From positions 4,431,996 to 4,495,995 of the forward strand of contig VZSR01000514.1 in assembly GCA_013398615.1 (NCBI GenBank): a stretch of DNA of 64,000 nt. The letters are read 5' to 3'. This stretch comes from Brachypodius melanocephalos (lineage: Eukaryota; Chordata; Aves; Passeriformes; Pycnonotidae). Of this stretch, positions 1-12,399 are shown piece after piece. The notes under the pieces are model-generated. The model saw only the letters and a list, made by a program, of their open reading frames with translations. It did not search any database and was not told the DNA's origin. Both the position numbers and the translations under genes were made by a program. Position 1 is the first letter of the stretch. Every line of letters starts with the position of its first letter.

Positions 1-3000
1 CCCGGTTTCAGTAGAGCTTGTGGCAGATAGGTACTGATTGAACCAGATGGTGGGGGGGTGTTGTGCTGCCTGTGCTGGCAGGAGACCAGAATGTTGCTTT
101 GGGTTCCCCCAGACAAAAAAATCCATGAAGTTTTGCAGCTGTAGTTTGATTTCATTTCACTGTCTGACTAACCTTGTTACTTGATATTCTTTTATTTCCT
201 CTATATGTTTCCCACACAGAAAGTCAAAGATTCAAAGTTGCATTTTGAACAAGTTTTAAGATTAACTTCTTGACCCTGGGTTTTAGTAATAAAATGTGCT
301 AGGACTGTGGGTAGAGGGAAAAAAAAAAGATTCCTCAGTGGGGGTGAGTGCTGATGACTTTAACAAAGTCATGGTTTGATATGCTATTCTGCTGAATTTG
401 CCTTGTTTCATTACCTTCTGAATCCCAAGAAGCTGAACCGTGCCTCACCAGCTCATTATGTCCCTTGAGTTTGTTCTCCCCAGCAAATAGGTGATTTCTC
501 TGCAGTCTCTGGAGGCTCTTTGTTGCTGTTCTGATACATCAAATGTGTTTGTTTTGCACATCGATGCTTGTGTTTTCCGCACTGCTTGTGTTTTCCAATT
601 CCTTGGAGCACTGAGGATGCTGCTGAATTGCCAGAATCATGGCAGGATGCTGACTTGAGATTACTGTCAATGGCCTCATTGCGTTAACAAAGGATATTTT
701 AAGAAATACAAAAGATGTGGCATTTACTTTCTTGGAAGAAGGAGGGGGAGAGGGAGAGAGAGAGAGAATGTGTGTGTGTATGAATGGATTTACACTGTAA
801 ATCCCCTCATTCTTCAGCTGGAAATGACTGCCAGCCCCTCCACAATGTAGTCAGAGTAAGGATGGCTTCTGATTTGTATTTTGGGGCTGCTGTCAGTGTG
901 CTTGGCTCAAGCAATTGAGCAAAGGCAATTATTCTTCCTCCTGAAAAGCTCCTCACCTCTGTCGTGGCACATCTGAAACAGGCACAGCCTTCATAGACAC
1001 AGCAGTGGGGCTTGCAGCATCACAGCATCTTTGCGCGGTTCCAGGTCAGAGCTGCTGTGGTCTCATTCCCTCCTTCGAGACAGCACTAGCATTGTGGCTG
1101 GAAAATTACTCACTTTGGGAAACTGAGCTGGAAGAGAAGTAATGCTGTTAGGAAAAAATGTAATTAATTCCCTGTCCACTTCCCTTCTGGAGGAACACAG
1201 CTAGGTGCGGCCAGGGCTAGGGAGGAGTTGGCACCTTAGTCTGCCCTGCTCCCTCCAGAAATTCTTGAGGAAGAATATCAAAGAGGAGGATATTGACTGC
1301 AAATCTTCTGTCTTTAATGAAAAGGAGACTTGTGCACAGCCCTATCTCTGAATCAAAGGGAGCAAACTCTTCCCCTTCCTCCCTGTTTTCAGGCCATCAG
1401 AAGGTAGTTGGCATATCCCTTATTAAAGGAAATGTGGTCCTTCCCTTAAACTTGTCTGCTCGGTGGTGTTCTGTAAACACAGATCAGTAAGGTGTCGCAA
1501 ATCCTATCCTATTACTAGTATTCAACGGCAAATAAAACACCCTCAAGCTTAGCATATTATCATTTCATGAATTTACAATTAAGGACCTTGATAAGATTAA
1601 TTACTTCCAAGGTGACTCTTTACAATTGTCTCTTTATAATGGAGTTTGTCACCAACCCACTGTGACTTTGTCACCAGGAGAAATCACAGACAATTTAACA
1701 GCTGGATAGAAAAGGTTTATTTAACAGGCGTTTTTCTCCTTCCCTTATAGTTCCCTTCAGAGAAAAAAAAAAAAAAAAAAAAAAAACTAGGAAAAAACAC
1801 ATCCAGCTGACAGTGAGCTTGAAAAAGAACGGTCTACAACTGGGGTATTTACTTTATTTCTGTTGCTCCAAGTAAAAATATTTTAGGCATCGTGTTCTTC
1901 CAAAGCCTCTGAGTGGATGAAATGTAATAATATTGTAACAGAAAAGATCTGTACATGCTGGGTAGAGTGACCTGACCTCTGGCAGACTTTTTTTTCTTTT
2001 TCCATACAAAATGCTGAAACAAGAGGAAGAAAGGAGACTGTGAATTCTACCACAAAATATCAACTGCATATTTATTTATTTAATAATCTGCCTTATGCTC
2101 AGCTGAAAGGGACCAACCTGAGTCCAACAAAAGTGCTGACTCCCAGATGATGGGAAGAGTGCAAAGCAAAACCCAGCATGCCACAAGGAAGGGGATGGGA
2201 TGGGATTTTCCCAGAGGAGATGCCACTGCCTAAGAAAGAGCTCTATTACTCCTGCTCAGGCAAAACGCTGATGTTAGTGTGAGATGGGGACAGACCCTCT
2301 GGTCTGCTATGGGCTGTATACCTTAACCACAGCTTGACCAGAAAGGCTACATCAATTCTATGTCTGTTCCTGCCCTCCAATATACAGACTAGGAAGCATT
2401 ATCTTTCGATATACATGCTAAATATATCCCACATGAGACAATAATTTCTTTTTTCTTTCCCAAGGCAGCATTGAGGGAAGTCGATTAGTAGTCATTGTGC
2501 ATGGGGGTCAAAGTTCAAGCAATAAAAAGCCCTTAGCTACACCCTTCAAAACCAACAAAAACTGAGATTTCAGGGTGGTTGTTTTCGATAGGTGGCCCGG
2601 TCTGAGTTTTGAGGCTTCTTACTGCCCAAGTTTTTCAGTCTGTGGAGGAGAAACCCGTGTTTTTACTTTTGGTAATGAATCCTGAGGGTCTCAGCTCTTG
2701 CTCCAACTCCTGAGAAGATGGGCTTCCTGGAAGTCACCTTATATCACAAGATCTGTGGTAGAAGCCTCGTTTAAGCTTCTGAATTGTAATGCAAAAGCCC
2801 ACAGGAGCTGGGTGGGAATTGTGCAACTCCCTTGCAATTCTTTCCCATTTTCTAATGAGCTCTTGTCTGCTCCCTAGTTACAAGATCGTGAAGCAGTTCA
2901 CATTTCTGAAATATCAGCAAACCCTCCTCCACAAAACTGAAAATGTTTTGAATATTGAAATGAGGGTGAGATTTTTCAAGTTTGACTTGGGGAGCAGAAT

Positions 3001-5250
3001 GACTTAGCCCCAATATGATGAGAAGAGACCGTATTGCTACAGTGCCTTGCCAGCTCTGCTTGGGACATCATAACTGGGACTTGTCAGTCAGTCACAGGCT
3101 GAGAAGGGGCAGCAGCAGCAGGTTTGTGCTGCAAACGCTGGCCATGAACATAGAGAAATCAGTGAGCTCTTGGGCTGGTCTTCTGTGGGTGCCTGACTGC
3201 AGCTTGTTCAACTGTAAATCAATCACTGTAGTCTGGCAGCTCTGCCTGAGAGGCATCTGTAGGACTGACCCATAAGTGGGCTTCATAATGCATTGGCAGC
3301 ATTTTTTTACTGCATTTTGACAGAGTACTTGCATCACATCATTCCCATGGCATGAGTTGTTTATCTCTGGATGAGGATTAGCACAGCACTGTACCATGGT
3401 CTAGCATAGCTGAGTAAGTGGGTTAGTGTAATCCTCCAGAGGATTGCTGTCCTGAAGGGATTCCTGGGAAGGCTTCATGCTTGTATCAGGATTTTAGATG
3501 ATTTTTGAGGGTGCTTTGTGGAATTTTATGTGATGCACTATGTCTCCAAGACATCTGGGCAGTAGCTGAGTCAGCAAAGGCCATTGCAGAGCCTAAAGAC
3601 AATTAGTATTGGTATATGAGGAAAACACTACTGAGACAACAGATGATGAAAGTATGTCTCTGACAAATGGGCACCCCAGTACAGAATTCAAGCAGGGTCT
3701 TGCCTGGACAGTTGTGTTTGCTGTTGATGTCTGGCACTTAGAGATGTTGCTCCTTAATTTATTATTGTTTTGCCTCAAAGCACTTGCAAAACAGGAAATC
3801 ATGTGCAGCACTGCTCTTTAGTAGGGGGACAAGCATGCTGCCACAGCACTGTCCAGACACTTGGAAATATGTATCCTAATGTTTAGAAGAAAGAGCAAAC
3901 TGGAGTTTCTCAAAGCCACAGTAATTTATATCCTATATTTTCTCTTCTTTTTTTTTTTTGCTATTAACTTCTTGGTGAAATTCTCTGGTCTGAGAAAGGA
4001 AATTTGTAGGAAATTGGGCCCCAGTTCATGCATCTCAAATGCAGAAGAGACCTTTGAGTAAAAGTTACTAAACAATGTTTTCCAGCGGGAAAAGAAAGCA
4101 AGCAGCACCACTCTGTCTTAGAAGGACATTTCTGAACTAGGAAGGTCCTATACAATAGCAACACAGAAATTATAGTAGCTGCAACAGGAACCTTGATGCT
4201 GAGGGAGATTTCAAGCAGTCCAGATCTAAAGCATATCCTTGTGTCCCTAGCAAGGATGTAGACTTCTCTCCCACACACCTCAGTCACTCATGAAAAGCCA
4301 AGTTCTGGAATTTTAAAAGGCAAAAATATTACAGCAACAGCAACAACAAACATAACAATCAGATGTTAAATGTTTCCTAATGATCTTATCAGTGAGTTGC
4401 ATAATTACATAGAAGGAGAAAGAAGCACTCAACATTCTTCAGGACCTGGTCAGTTATTTTACTGTCAGTCATGAACTTTGACCTTTCTGAAAAACTTTCT
4501 GTTGCATTAGGAATTGTGAAAAATCTAGGCCCCCTTTTCTCACAGTATTGCAAGCCTCCCTGTGGATCATCTTGTCAAATTATTTAAGTCTACTTCCAAT
4601 CATTAAGATTTTCAGGCTGGTTTGAGGTGTTTCCCCTCCCCATCCCTGCTCTAGCCATGCCCATACACTTGTGTGTGCTGTTCCCCCCACGCAGGGCAAG
4701 AGTGGGTGGCCTGTGCTGTGACCCCAACTGCTGAAATCATCAGAGGGGTTTGTTAGGAAGTTACAAAGGGTGGCTTAACCTGGGTTCACATGGCGCCCCA
4801 GTGAGAGAAATAACCCAGCAAGCTAAAACAGATCATTTTCTGCTGGATTAATGAGCTGAGGCAAGTCTAACGAGCCCCAGAACCAACACAAAGAAGGCAA
4901 TGCGAACTTCTCCCAGGAGCGAGAATGGGAACAAGGACAAGCGGGGATGGGAGGAGGAAGAGCATTTCACGCTTTTGGCCGCAGCAACTCCACCATGACG
5001 TGTCATTTCACCCTCTGTTCTGCCGTTGGGGTTGAAAATAGCCCTGCTAAAATAAAACAGGCTGTGGTTTGGGCTTGGGTGGATTTCAGCGTGCACGATT
5101 CTGGATCAGCTCCAGAGCACGGTTCCACCACTTCTTCCACCACGGTTCCAACACTTCTGCTGGTCGCGGCAGAGGAAGTGATTTTGGGACGGGGGAAGCA
5201 AAGAGGGAGAAGTGAGACAAGGGGGGATACTGAGCTGAAGGGAAAGGGAG
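1..5250. other. Intergenic DNA, no gene seen
   Basis: Open reading frames here are short (about 107 codons or fewer), overlap on both strands and resemble no family I know. I see no convincing exon flanked by splice signals, no RNA gene and no CR1 tail. The only clear features are low-complexity runs: a GA-rich then TG-rich patch near 745-780 and a long A run at 1763-1786. I read it as the distal 5' flank of DUSP5. Confidence 0.6.
1763..1786 (+). repeat. Poly(A) homopolymer run (24 A)
   Basis: An uninterrupted run of 24 A residues. It could be a simple microsatellite or the remnant tail of an old retroposed sequence, but the bases before it show no recognisable element or gene copy, so I call only the run. 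Confidence 0.9.
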
Positions 5251-5279
5251 TGTGATTTCTCAGGCTCGCTCAGCCAGTG

Positions 5280-5600
5280 GTGACTCCAGCCGTGTTGTAC
5301 AGACCGCTTTCCTGCCGCGGCAGTGGGCACTCAGCCGCACCCCGCTGTAGCCCCGCTGTAGCCCCGCTGTAGCCCCGCTGTAGCCCCGCTGTAGCCCCGC
5401 TGTAGCCGGGGCCGGGCGCGGTTCCTCCCGGGAGCCGCAGGGTCTGACCCATCGGAGCCTGTCTCGCGGCAGCCGCGCTGCTCCGGCCCCGCTGGGCGCT
5501 GCCCTGGGGCCGCTGCACTCCCCGTCTGCCGGATCCCCCCTGCCCCTGCCCTGACACAGCCGACGGAGGCGCTGATGTGAGAACGGCTGCGAACTCAGCG
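5280..5600. promoter_or_regulatory. Isolated GC/CpG-rich patch (CpG-island-like)
   Basis: GC and CpG content rise sharply above the flanking AT-rich DNA for about 300 bases, and the patch contains a perfect tandem array at 5340-5405. In birds such islands usually mark promoters, but I find no TATA box, recognisable first exon or splice donor. The long frames on the minus strand here (for example 5260-5655) read straight through the tandem repeat and are probably by-products of GC richness. It could be the promoter of an unannotated noncoding RNA, a distal regulatory island, or repeat-driven GC expansion. Confidence 0.5.
5340..5405 (+). repeat. Six-copy perfect tandem repeat, 11-bp unit
   Basis: The unit CCCCGCTGTAG occurs six times in a row without a mismatch, followed directly by a GC-rich non-repeat sequence. 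Perfect copies imply recent expansion and likely length polymorphism. Because 11 is not a multiple of three, a reading frame through the array changes phase at each copy, which argues against a coding role. Confidence 0.95.
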
Positions 5601-6016
5601 TGCGACTTCCTCTGGAAATAGAGGCGGTCACCTCCTCCTCCACCTTCAGTGACAATTGCCGTGACCTGAGCCAGACGTTCTCACTCGTACAAAACTGGCC
5701 TGACCTTTGGGACCATTGGTAGCATCTCCTGCAGCCAGTTAAGCTGAGACTCTGTCGAGGTTGCAGTTCAGCCAGTTTTAAGCTGCAAGGCTTGAGAGGA
5801 AACAGTGACTGATGTATTAAACTTTATACCTTTACTGAAGGTCAGACCTAGTCCACTGGCCTTCAACTGTGATGTGGGAGCAAGTTCAGTTTCTATTTCA
5901 CTGTTAGTTGCGAAAATGAAACATCCTCATAATGTTTCTATCACAACCCTTATTGAAATTCAGGCTTTGATGCGATTGAACTTTGAGGAAATTTGCCTCA
6001 TCCCTACTGTGGGTGC

Positions 6017-6164
6017 CTGACCCTGGAATTGCTCAAGGCTAAGTTGGATAGGGGTTTTTGAGCAGCCTAGTCTAGTGAAAGGTGTCCCTGACCATGGCAG
6101 GAGACTTGGAACTATAGAATGTTTAAGGTCCCTTTCAATTCAAACCATTCTAAGATTCTATGAT
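6017..6164 (+). mobile_element. CR1 LINE, truncated 3' end
   Basis: The segment matches the well-known 3' end of avian CR1 elements by recognition. The order is a GCTCAAGGC-like block, then GTTGGATAGGGG, GTCTAGTGAAAGGTGTCCCTG, CATGGCAGG, a GGAACTA block, AAGGTCCCTTTCAA, and the terminal ATTCTAAGATTCTATGAT octamer tail. Only about 150 bases remain, which is usual for 5'-truncated CR1 copies. It carries no intact coding sequence. This is one of the strongest clues that the window is avian. Confidence 0.9.
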
Positions 6165-7419
6165 TAGCTAGAGCCCCGAGTTTAGGTCCTTTCTTGGCCA
6201 TGGACAGTCTTCGTCACCTCAGGTGTGTGCCTTTAGATTTTAATCTTGTCTTAAGTGACTACCTATGGTTTAAGGCACCAGACTCTCACCAAGTTAATCT
6301 AAGTACCTAGGACGCCAGACGGTTTTGAGTAGCTTATGGGCACTTTGGACAAAGTATCAGGTACCTTTCTGTGTTCTAGGAGGAAAAATTGAGGTCAGAA
6401 AACAACCTTTCTCAGGGAGCAGGGGAGAGGACCTGATCTCCAACCTGTCTGAGAGCATATGCTTGAAAGAATGGCTGATTAGGTACGGTGCAAATTTTAT
6501 TCTTCTCCTCCCGCAAGCGTAAACTTCTTGGAGTTTATATATGTTAGGCAGGGAAGACATCTCATTTAATATACCAACTCTGTGTACGTAGAAAAAATGT
6601 CAGAACCAGGACTGTAGGTTTGAAACTGGGGAGAGAAATCCCATTTGTGCAGCAGAGCAGGAGCTTGATTTTGGTTATGATTTCTCCCCACTAGCTGGTC
6701 CAGATAACTACATCATATATCAAATCAAGTAATCCTGCTTTGTGTAACATATAAATTCATTTACAGCCATCTCTTATGGCAAAGAAGATATACACTGTGT
6801 GTCCTCTGTTAACTAATTTTTTAGGAGCACAATCAGCAAGCTTTTAATTAGCTGGTTACCTTAACAGCCTCAGAGAAGGCTGTGCCTGCTTTCCTTCTCC
6901 CAGACTATGTATCCTGCTCCTGGAAAGTGCTGAGCTCTTGTGTCAGAATGAAAGAAGAAGGTAATGTGAAAAAAGTATAAGGTCATCCAAGCTCCACTTC
7001 CCCATAAACAGGCATCTTAAGTTATGAAGACAAAACCCCCGGGAAGAGAGGATGCCAAGAGAGAGGGGCAACAGGTGGAGCAAACGTGGAACACATCCTG
7101 GCAAATCCATTTTGGACAAGTATTTGCAATTCATCTGTAGCACATGGCAGTGTATCACTGTTCCAGCTGCTGAGGCTTTGAGCCATCTTGTGAAACTTGC
7201 TCAAAACCCTGGAGGAGGATTTATCTCCTCAAGCTCCCCAACCTGTTTCAGCAGGGGTTCATGGGCAGTCAGCAATTATTGGCAGGACAGGGTGATGACC
7301 TAATGCCTGTGCTGGCATGAAGAAGAGAAGCTGAGCCTTCATTTAGGCCCCTTTTTAGGAACTATTAGCAGTGTTTGCCTTTTTCCCTATGAAATACAAA
7401 GTAAAGACACAAACCAACT

Positions 7420-7458
7420 CTCACACACAGACACATCCATGCACATGCACACACATAT
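7420..7458 (+). repeat. Imperfect CA-rich simple sequence
   Basis: A short CA/CATG-rich stretch of interrupted dinucleotide repeats. No further function is visible. Confidence 0.6.
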
Positions 7459-7632
7459 GGGTGATTGACTTGTTTGGCTCTCAGTGCCTTATCCAGGGCA
7501 CCTGCTTATGACATCTGAGGTGCCTTTGGGATTTCATGAGCTGTAAAGATACGTATGTATGGCATCCTCAAAAATCCCTGTGCTAAGCAGAGGAAATGTA
7601 AAGCTAGAAAGTAGGTGGTGTTGGAAATCAAC

Positions 7633-7785
7633 AGGAGAAGGGGAAGGGGACGGGGAAGGGGAAGGGGACGGGGAAGGGGAAGGGGAAGGGGAAGGGGAAG
7701 GGGAAGGGGAAGGGGAAGGGGAAGGGGACGGGGAAGGGGAAGGGGAAGGGGAAGGGGAAGGGGAAGGGGAAGGGGAAGGAGAAGA
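7633..7785 (+). repeat. (GGGGAA)n hexanucleotide purine tract
   Basis: About 150 bases of nearly perfect GGGGAA units with three GGGGAC variants (near 7651, 7669 and 7729), spaced by multiples of six. The strand is almost pure purine, with a regularly spaced G4 run in every unit, so it could form G-quadruplex or triplex (H-DNA) structures. The long low-complexity frames through it (glycine-glutamate, glycine-arginine, or serine-proline and leucine-proline on the other strand) are repeat translations and not genes. Expect length polymorphism. Confidence 0.95.
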
Positions 7786-10297
7786 GCTTTTGGATACCAT
7801 TCAAGATAAAATGGCTTGATAGGGGCCCCATGGGAGTATGCCAGAAGAGGGAGAGCAGAGCTGCTGACAGACAAGTAATGCTGTGACAGGAAGCCAGTGG
7901 TGCCTGTGAGCTTGGAGAAGGAAGTATAAGGGTTAGGGTCAGGGGTGTAAGGTCTTGAGCCCAATGCTTTTTCCTTGTGAAAGAGAATTTCCCTTCCTTA
8001 GTGCTACAACACTTCCCTCCTATCCGCCTAGTCCACGGATTTCAGTCAGTGCCTGTGCAACTGAGTGACCTTTGCAGGGAGAATTATAGATGGCTTCATC
8101 TTTTATGCGCAAAGCAAGAGTGAGACATATCCTAAATGTCAGGAGCTGGCTGGCCATGTTGGGGTTTCACGTCTCCTGTGAACCCAAATGCTTCATGGTA
8201 ACATTAAATGGGACCTCACAGGTGGGTTGCTGCCAGAGTCCTGCTCTGGGAGCCTGTGCCATGAGACAGACATCACCGCTTGCTGGAGATTCACAGTGTG
8301 GGATTACCTGGGGCTGGAGGCCATCACAGGCAGTGGATCCAGGATTGTTCTCTGCATTCTGTCTTCTGTGCCTGACACACCTTCTCTCATCCTTTTCCTC
8401 TCCAGCCGTAAAACTCAACCATGTACCTGTGTGTGCCCCAACTTTATTTACTGCCTCAAGAGTACAAACATGGGCCGCAGGTGAGATTCTTTGTGCCTGT
8501 GCCAGCACTAGTCCTACTTCTCTGGGTATCAGTGAATCAACTGGTGACATGTCCCCCAGCTTTGCACTGCAGGAGAGAAAGCAGATAAATCAGTCTGAGA
8601 TTGACTTTGTACACTCCACTTCCTCATAGAAATATTGCAAAGAGAACACTGAATTTTAAAAAATGTCCACAATCTAAATAACAGCTGTTCTGGGCTAGTT
8701 TACTTTGTGTTGCAGCTATGTGTTTATTTGACATGTAGCTTTAGGCTACAGCATTCACTGCCCATGGGTATTGCCACAGCAACAGCAGCAGCACATGCCA
8801 CATTTTCTGCCTTCTGAAATGTAAAGCTCTGTCTCACAGAAGCTCAGATATACCCTGGCTGATGGGAACCTCATCCTTCTGCACAATGGTTTAAGAATAA
8901 CACTTACACACAGAGCAAGCTCAGCTTTTCACTGTTTCTCCAGTTTTCTGAGAGCACAGACAGATGTTTTTAGACCGCGTTAGGGGTGTCCCAGGAGCTA
9001 TGGAAGGGGTGGCAGTGTTGGGACCAAACAAAGGAGGTGGAGAGAGAAATGAAACAACTATCAATTGTAGGAGGTGGTTCCAGTATTAATTTATTATTGC
9101 ACATTTGATCCTCTGCTACAGATTTCTGTGTCATCATTCCAGTGCCAAGCGATTGTATCTTCACACACTAAAAAAAGATGGGAAGAGGTTATGCTGACTC
9201 AATGTTTTTAAGGCCTGAGCAAAGTCAGAAGAAACTAAAGATGGTCACCTGCATCTGAATCATGTAGTGCTGTGGTTGCAACAGGCAGAGCTCTTCTCTT
9301 GTGGGGGATGCTTCATCATTTCAGACACATAATTTGTGACTTGATCCCACTTTCAGTCATAATGGTAGAAAACTGGTAGATCTTTTTGGAGCCTGACCTT
9401 CATGAGCATCACTGTCAGAGGCCTCATTTGCAGTCATCATAGAAAAAGAATCTCAGGTGCTAACACAGAATTTACTGTGCACAGCTATAGTAAAAAAAAA
9501 GGTTTGAGAAGCATTGATCTATGCTGCATCCTCTCCTGCTTTGTGACCTGGTCCAAGACATTATCAGCCATGGTTCTCCCTTGGCTTCCTTGGGGGGGTC
9601 TCTTCCACAGGGTACCAGATTTGAGACACAAAAGGGCAAAGAACCAGAGCAGCTTCTATACAAATCACCAAGTAGACAAGCTCCAAACAGCTGGGATGGT
9701 CTCCAGGCCCTGTGACATCTGGGGTGCCACAGCAGTGCTGATGAGGGACCAGTCATTATATTAGGGAGAATCAGATTAAAATATCAAAGCAGTTTGTAGA
9801 ACAATAGAGTATGCTTTTTCACACAATTTGTCTTGAACACTGTGGTGAATGAAAAATGCACTTTAAATACGGAGATAGTATCTTTGGTTCAGGAAGTCTC
9901 TGGTATTTCTGGGGAAGTGTCACTACAGGCTTTCCTGCCATTGACATCTTCCCTAGGCATCTGTCACAGCCTGCTGTCAGAGACAGGACGCCTGCCTTCA
10001 GTGACCAGACAGGTTGGCTGCCCTGGGAACAGCCTGTCCCTGGCATAGGTACAACACCCCACTTCAAAAATCACCATCTTCCCATGGCTCATTTGCAGTT
10101 CCCCACTTAGGGGGGAAAACTTTCAGTGCAGAATTTTGCTCAGTGGTGGCAGGGAAGTTCATCCCTCACTGAAATCTTCGTGCTATTGGAGTGGGATATC
10201 TGGGGGTTGGGAAAACCTTCAGATGACAGTGTGGGCTATTTCTGCATGACCTGGTCCTGAGTAGGTGGTAGCCAACTAGCCTGACCTCTCATATGTG

Positions 10298-10324
10298 AAT
10301 GGAGTGATGTTTTGCTAATGTGTC
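10298..10324 (+). repeat. Copy A of a 27-bp dispersed repeat
   Basis: These 27 bases (starting AATGGAGTGATG and ending CTAATGTGTC) are identical to 17956-17982, where the same sequence is the left arm of a hairpin. Chance identity over 27 bases within 64 kb is negligible, so this is a repeat-family fragment. CATATG occurs on either side (10291-10296 and 10331-10336). Identity of the family is unknown to me. Confidence 0.8.
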
Positions 10325-11361
10325 AATTTTCATATGTTCTTATAGCTCTGGAGTCTTCGGACAATGTAAGAGAAAGGCCCTGACTGTTTTGTCAAGGGCT
10401 GCGTAAGAGTCTGCAGGACACTGTTTGGAGATTTGCTAGATTTTCTTCCTTTTACAAGAAGACAAAGTACAACCAGGAAAGCCTCAATCACTTTGGAGAC
10501 TCTGTGCCCTATGATATAAACCCAAACTTTCCTACACCACCATGGGTTTGGATTCAGAGGAGACAGTTTGGTGCACACAAACACAAATTTGGCATCAGTA
10601 CCACAACCCTTCTAAAGTGATAATTTCTCCTGGACTTCTTTGACATCTCTGTTCTTCACAGGCTCTCAAGATTAAATTGATACCCCCAGCCTCTCTCACC
10701 AATTCCCTCCATTTTTGGACTCCTAAAATATGGGCTTCTGAAGTGAAAACAAGTTGCTCCATTGACAACAGAATCTTCTGGCATTGCCCAAGGAGCAGCA
10801 TTAGGGAAAGAGCCAGCACTGATGAACCACCACTGCTTTTAGACCAGCAAGTGCACGAGATCCTGCCACTCACAAAACCACAGTGGTGTGAGCAGAGCAA
10901 TGGATGTTTCAGACAGGTGACATGATAACCCAAGAACCAAGGCAAAATTCTGCTGCAAATGACATCTGTTGACAGCCTTAACTGGCAGCCAAGCCACATC
11001 TGAAGTAATTTTTAAAGTGAAAAGAGATTATTATACAAAATAAACTCTACCAGTAGAAAACCTGCTCTAAATGTCAAAGCATCTACAAGCAGGAACACCT
11101 AAAAGACAAAATGTGATCCTCTTTTTCCAGTACACCAGGCCATCAAGCTGACCAGCATCAATTTATTGGCATTCAGCATTCCCAGATACCTGAGCTGTTG
11201 GTGAAAGCCTGTGGATGTCTGATTTACTGCTGAACAGCAGCTGAGCCAGAGAAACTCTGTTGAGTATGAACTGTTCCTTTCTCCTGCTCCTCATTTTCAG
11301 CTGCCCATGCTGCTCCTGGCCAAAAGTGCAGCACCACAATGTAATAAGGACATGGACTCCT

Positions 11362-11632
11362 TAAAGCAGGTCCAGAGGAGCTTATAAAAATGCTCAGAGG
11401 GCTGGAGCAACTCTCCTCTGAAGACAGGCTGACAGAGTTGGAGTGGTTCAGCCTGGAGAGGAGAAGGCTTCAGGGGAGGACTTCTGTCACCTTCCAGGAC
11501 CTAAAGGGCTGCAAGGAGACTTGGGAAGGACTTTTCACAAGAGTCCTGTAGTAAAGCATAGGGCAAGAGGGAATTGGAACTAGATGAACTTTAGGGTCCA
11601 TTCCAACACAAACCATTCTATGATTCTGTGAT
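11362..11632 (+). mobile_element. CR1 LINE, 3' portion with internal deletion
   Basis: The sequence follows the CR1 3' region: GCAGGTCCAGAGGAG, GGGCTGGAGCAACTCTCCTCTGA, GACAGGCTGACAGAGTTGG, GTTCAGCCTGGAGAGGAGAAGGCT, then GGAACTAGATGAA, and the tail ACCATTCTATGATTCTGTGAT. The middle of the usual 3' region is missing between the AGGGCAAGAGGGAATT block and GGAACTAGATG, so this copy has an internal deletion. Its open reading frames are destroyed and it is not capable of movement. Confidence 0.92.
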
Positions 11633-12287
11633 TTATGTGCTCTTTAAATTGCACTATGCCAGGCCTTCTTCACACCAAGCACGTCAGTATGTCCAGCTCA
11701 CATGAGTCACCTCTGTCACAGCTGCAAACTCAGGGTGTCCATGGATCCTGATGAGGAAATTAGGCTGCTGGCTGCAGAGGTGACATTGCTAGAAGGGTGC
11801 CAGCCTGGTTTCAGTGTCCTGGTTTTATTTGCTCGCCCAGAGGTTCCACCCTGCACTCCACCCATGGTTAGCAGGGTGTTAATTACTGGCCATCCCAGTG
11901 GGGATTGCGTTAGCCTGAACGATTTACAGATTAGAGCAGTGTGGGTCACTCTGCCAGGGCAGGTGAGCCGTGGTTAGTAGGACGCCGTGACACACTGCCC
12001 CAAGCAGTATCCGGCAGGATTTGGCATTTCTGTGGATAGTGAGCTGTGCCAGGGCTCAGCAGGGGCACGGCCAGAGAGCCTGGCTGAGCGCCGGGTGCGT
12101 GTGCCCCTTGCACGGGCTGCAGCAAACAACTCCCCGGGATGTGCTTGCCAAAACAAGCCTCAAGGGCATGGCTTTCGTAGCAGCTTTTAAACAAAACTGA
12201 TCTCCCCTTGCCAAGACAGTTTAAGTACGTAACAGTGATGTTTTTGTGGCTGAAGTCTGAGACAGGGGTTCACGTCACGTAGGTGCA

Positions 12288-12365
12288 GTACCAGCCCTGC
12301 CGCTGCTTTCTGTGAGACCTTGGGCAAATCTCGTGTCCTCTCCATGCATCAGTCTCCGCACAGGT
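12288..12365 (+). mobile_element. MIR-like ancient SINE fragment
   Basis: The core reads CCAGCCCTGCCGCTGC, then TGTGAGACCTTGGGCAAATC, then a CATCAGTCTCC block. It parallels the conserved MIR core (CCAGCTCTGCCACT, GTGTGACCTTGGGCAAGTC, CCTCAGTTTCC). MIR-type copies survive at low density in birds. Recognition is by eye over about 80 diverged bases. Confidence 0.6.
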
Positions 12366-12399
12366 CAGGCTGTGAAGGGATCTGGAGCCTAGGGAGGCT

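Noticed and set aside
5260..5655. 131-codon minus-strand frame in the GC-rich patch
   Set aside because: It passes through the 11-bp tandem repeat with no recognisable domain; GC-rich DNA lacks stop codons by composition.
7506..7964. Long frames rich in Gly-Glu, Gly-Arg, Ser-Pro or Leu-Pro
   Set aside because: They are translations of the GGGGAA repeat in several frames on both strands.
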